Shown: positions 6,355 to 7,261 of the stretch, one piece after another | How positions within the stretch are numbered: the first letter of the stretch is position 1 | Layout of the letters: each line of letters begins with the position of its first letter | From: Rudaea sp. | GTDB taxonomy: Bacteria; Pseudomonadota; Gammaproteobacteria; Xanthomonadales; Rhodanobacteraceae | NCBI GenBank assembly: GCA_025934455.1 | Contig: JAICYA010000091.1 | Span: 1-7,261 of the forward strand | Length of the DNA: 7,261 bases | Direction: 5' to 3' | Made by a program: the position numbers and the translations under genes | Notes under the pieces: model-generated | The model's input: only the letters and a program-made list of their open reading frames with translations | What the model was told of the DNA's origin: nothing | The model's database searches: none

Positions 6355-7261
6355 GGCCGCGCGGCGAGCGTACGCAACAGATTCTGCGCAGCGCCGAGGC
6401 GCTCGGCCGCGCCGGGCAGGGGCATGCGGATCTTGAGTTTGTCCTGGCCATCCAACGCGTAGGTTTTCGGCTGCGACTGGATCAGCCGAATCACGGTCAG
6501 CGGATCGACGTTCGGGTTCGGCTTGAACACGATGCGTCCGCCATTCTCGCCAAGTTCGAGTTTGCGGATGCCGAGCGCGTTCGCGCCGAGCTTGAGTGCT
6601 GCGGCGGCGAACAGGTTTTTCACGCTATCCGGAAGTAAACCGAACCTGTCGATCATCTCCACCTGCAGGTCGCGCAGCGCATCCGTGTCGCGCGCGCTGG
6701 CGATGCGTTTGTACAGGGTCAGGCGCGCGTGCACGTCGGCGAGGTAGTCGTCGGGGATCAAGGCCTGGACATGCAGCTCGACTTCGGCATCGTGCTCGCT
6801 GGTGAGGTCGAAATCCGGCACCTTGCCTTCTTTCAGCGCGCGCACCGCACGGTCGAGCAGTTCGGAGTAGAGGCCGAATCCGATTTCCTCGATCTGGCCG
6901 GATTGTTCCTCGCCGAGCAGCTCGCCGGCGCCGCGAATCTCCAGATCGTGGGTAGCCAGGGTGAAGCCGGCGCCCAGTTCCTCCATCGCGGCGATGGCGT
7001 CGAGGCGTTTTTCCGCATCCGCGCTCAGCGCGCGCTTGTCGGGTACGATCAGGTAGGCATAGGCGCGATGGTGCGAACGCCCGACGCGGCCGCGCAACTG
7101 GTGCAATTGGGCGAGGCCGAAGCGGTCCGCGCGGTCGATCAGGATGGTGTTCGCGCTGGGCACGTCGATGCCGGATTCGACGATCGTCGTGCACACCAGC
7201 ACGTTGAAGCGTTGCCGGTAGAAATCCAGCATCACCTGTTCGAGCTCGCGCTCGGGCATCT
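6351..7261 (-). CDS. mfd: Transcription-repair coupling factor Mfd, C-terminal part
   Basis: The open frame runs off the right edge, so only about the last 303 residues of a protein usually near 1150 are present; the ATG at 7259 is an internal methionine (homologues read GQM followed by RERELE-like sequence). Mfd recognises RNA polymerase stalled at DNA damage, pushes it off with an ATP-driven translocase and recruits UvrA. Seen here, counting from the 7259 methionine: the end of translocase lobe two, with helicase motif [17 protein letters not shown] (24-39) and motif [13 protein letters not shown] (51-61); the TRG region with [18 protein letters not shown] (104-121); and the C-terminal D7 regulatory domain from about 156, including [11 protein letters not shown] and IDRFGLLPD. 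The damage-recognition, UvrA-binding and polymerase-binding domains lie outside. It ends by ATGA overlap with the DUF167 gene. Confidence 0.96.
   Translation of the reverse strand, partial: MPERELEQVMLDFYRQRFNVLVCTTIVESGIDVPSANTILIDRADRFGLAQLHQLRGRVGRSHHRAYAYLIVPDKRALSADAEKRLDAIAAMEELGAGFTLATHDLEIRGAGELLGEEQSGQIEEIGFGLYSELLDRAVRALKEGKVPDFDLTSEHDAEVELHVQALIPDDYLADVHARLTLYKRIASARDTDALRDLQVEMIDRFGLLPDSVKNLFAAAALKLGANALGIRKLELGENGGRIVFKPNPNVDPLTVIRLIQSQPKTYALDGQDKLKIRMPLPGAAERLGAAQNLLRTLAARP

Noticed and set aside
1..7261. Search for mobile elements, CRISPR repeats, tRNAs, toxin-antitoxin or defence genes
   Set aside because: Coding sequence fills almost all of the window with conserved housekeeping families. 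No terminal repeats, repeat-spacer pattern, tRNA-like sequence or integrase was seen.

Overview
This is a gene-dense, GC-rich stretch of ordinary bacterial chromosome. The protein set (EpmA, SbcB, a receiver-PAS-GGDEF-EAL protein, Orn, a DUF167 protein and Mfd) points to a gammaproteobacterium. The high GC and the protein style suggest the Lysobacterales (Xanthomonadales), perhaps near Rhodanobacter, Dyella or Xanthomonas; that placement is inference. No tRNA, rRNA, CRISPR array, insertion sequence, prophage gene or other sign of recent transfer was seen.

Layout, left to right. (1) The 3' two thirds of epmA (EF-P lysine ligase), plus strand. (2) A minus-strand run read from about 5427 down to 661: a c-di-GMP signalling protein (two receivers, PAS, GGDEF, EAL), then sbcB (exonuclease I), then a DUF2461 protein of unknown function. 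The gaps are 22 bases and then a 4-base ATGA overlap, so the three look like one operon, and it ends 3 bases from the convergent epmA stop. (3) A 136-base divergent promoter region, the only real intergenic space. (4) orn (oligoribonuclease), plus strand. (5) A second minus-strand pair, the 3' end of mfd followed through another ATGA overlap by a small DUF167 (YggU-like) gene, whose stop codon overlaps the orn stop.

How the genes may work together. The most suggestive link is between the divergent neighbours: the EAL domain, which keeps all expected catalytic residues, would turn c-di-GMP into pGpG, and Orn is the enzyme known in other gammaproteobacteria to clear pGpG to GMP. The rest is nucleic-acid housekeeping: SbcB degrades single-stranded DNA, Mfd couples stalled transcription to repair, EpmA modifies EF-P.

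I do not see a clearly new system. The points most worth a second look are the shared control region between orn and the c-di-GMP gene, including an operator-like inverted repeat; the tandem receivers, of which the first is degenerate; and the two uncharacterised small proteins translationally coupled to DNA-repair genes.
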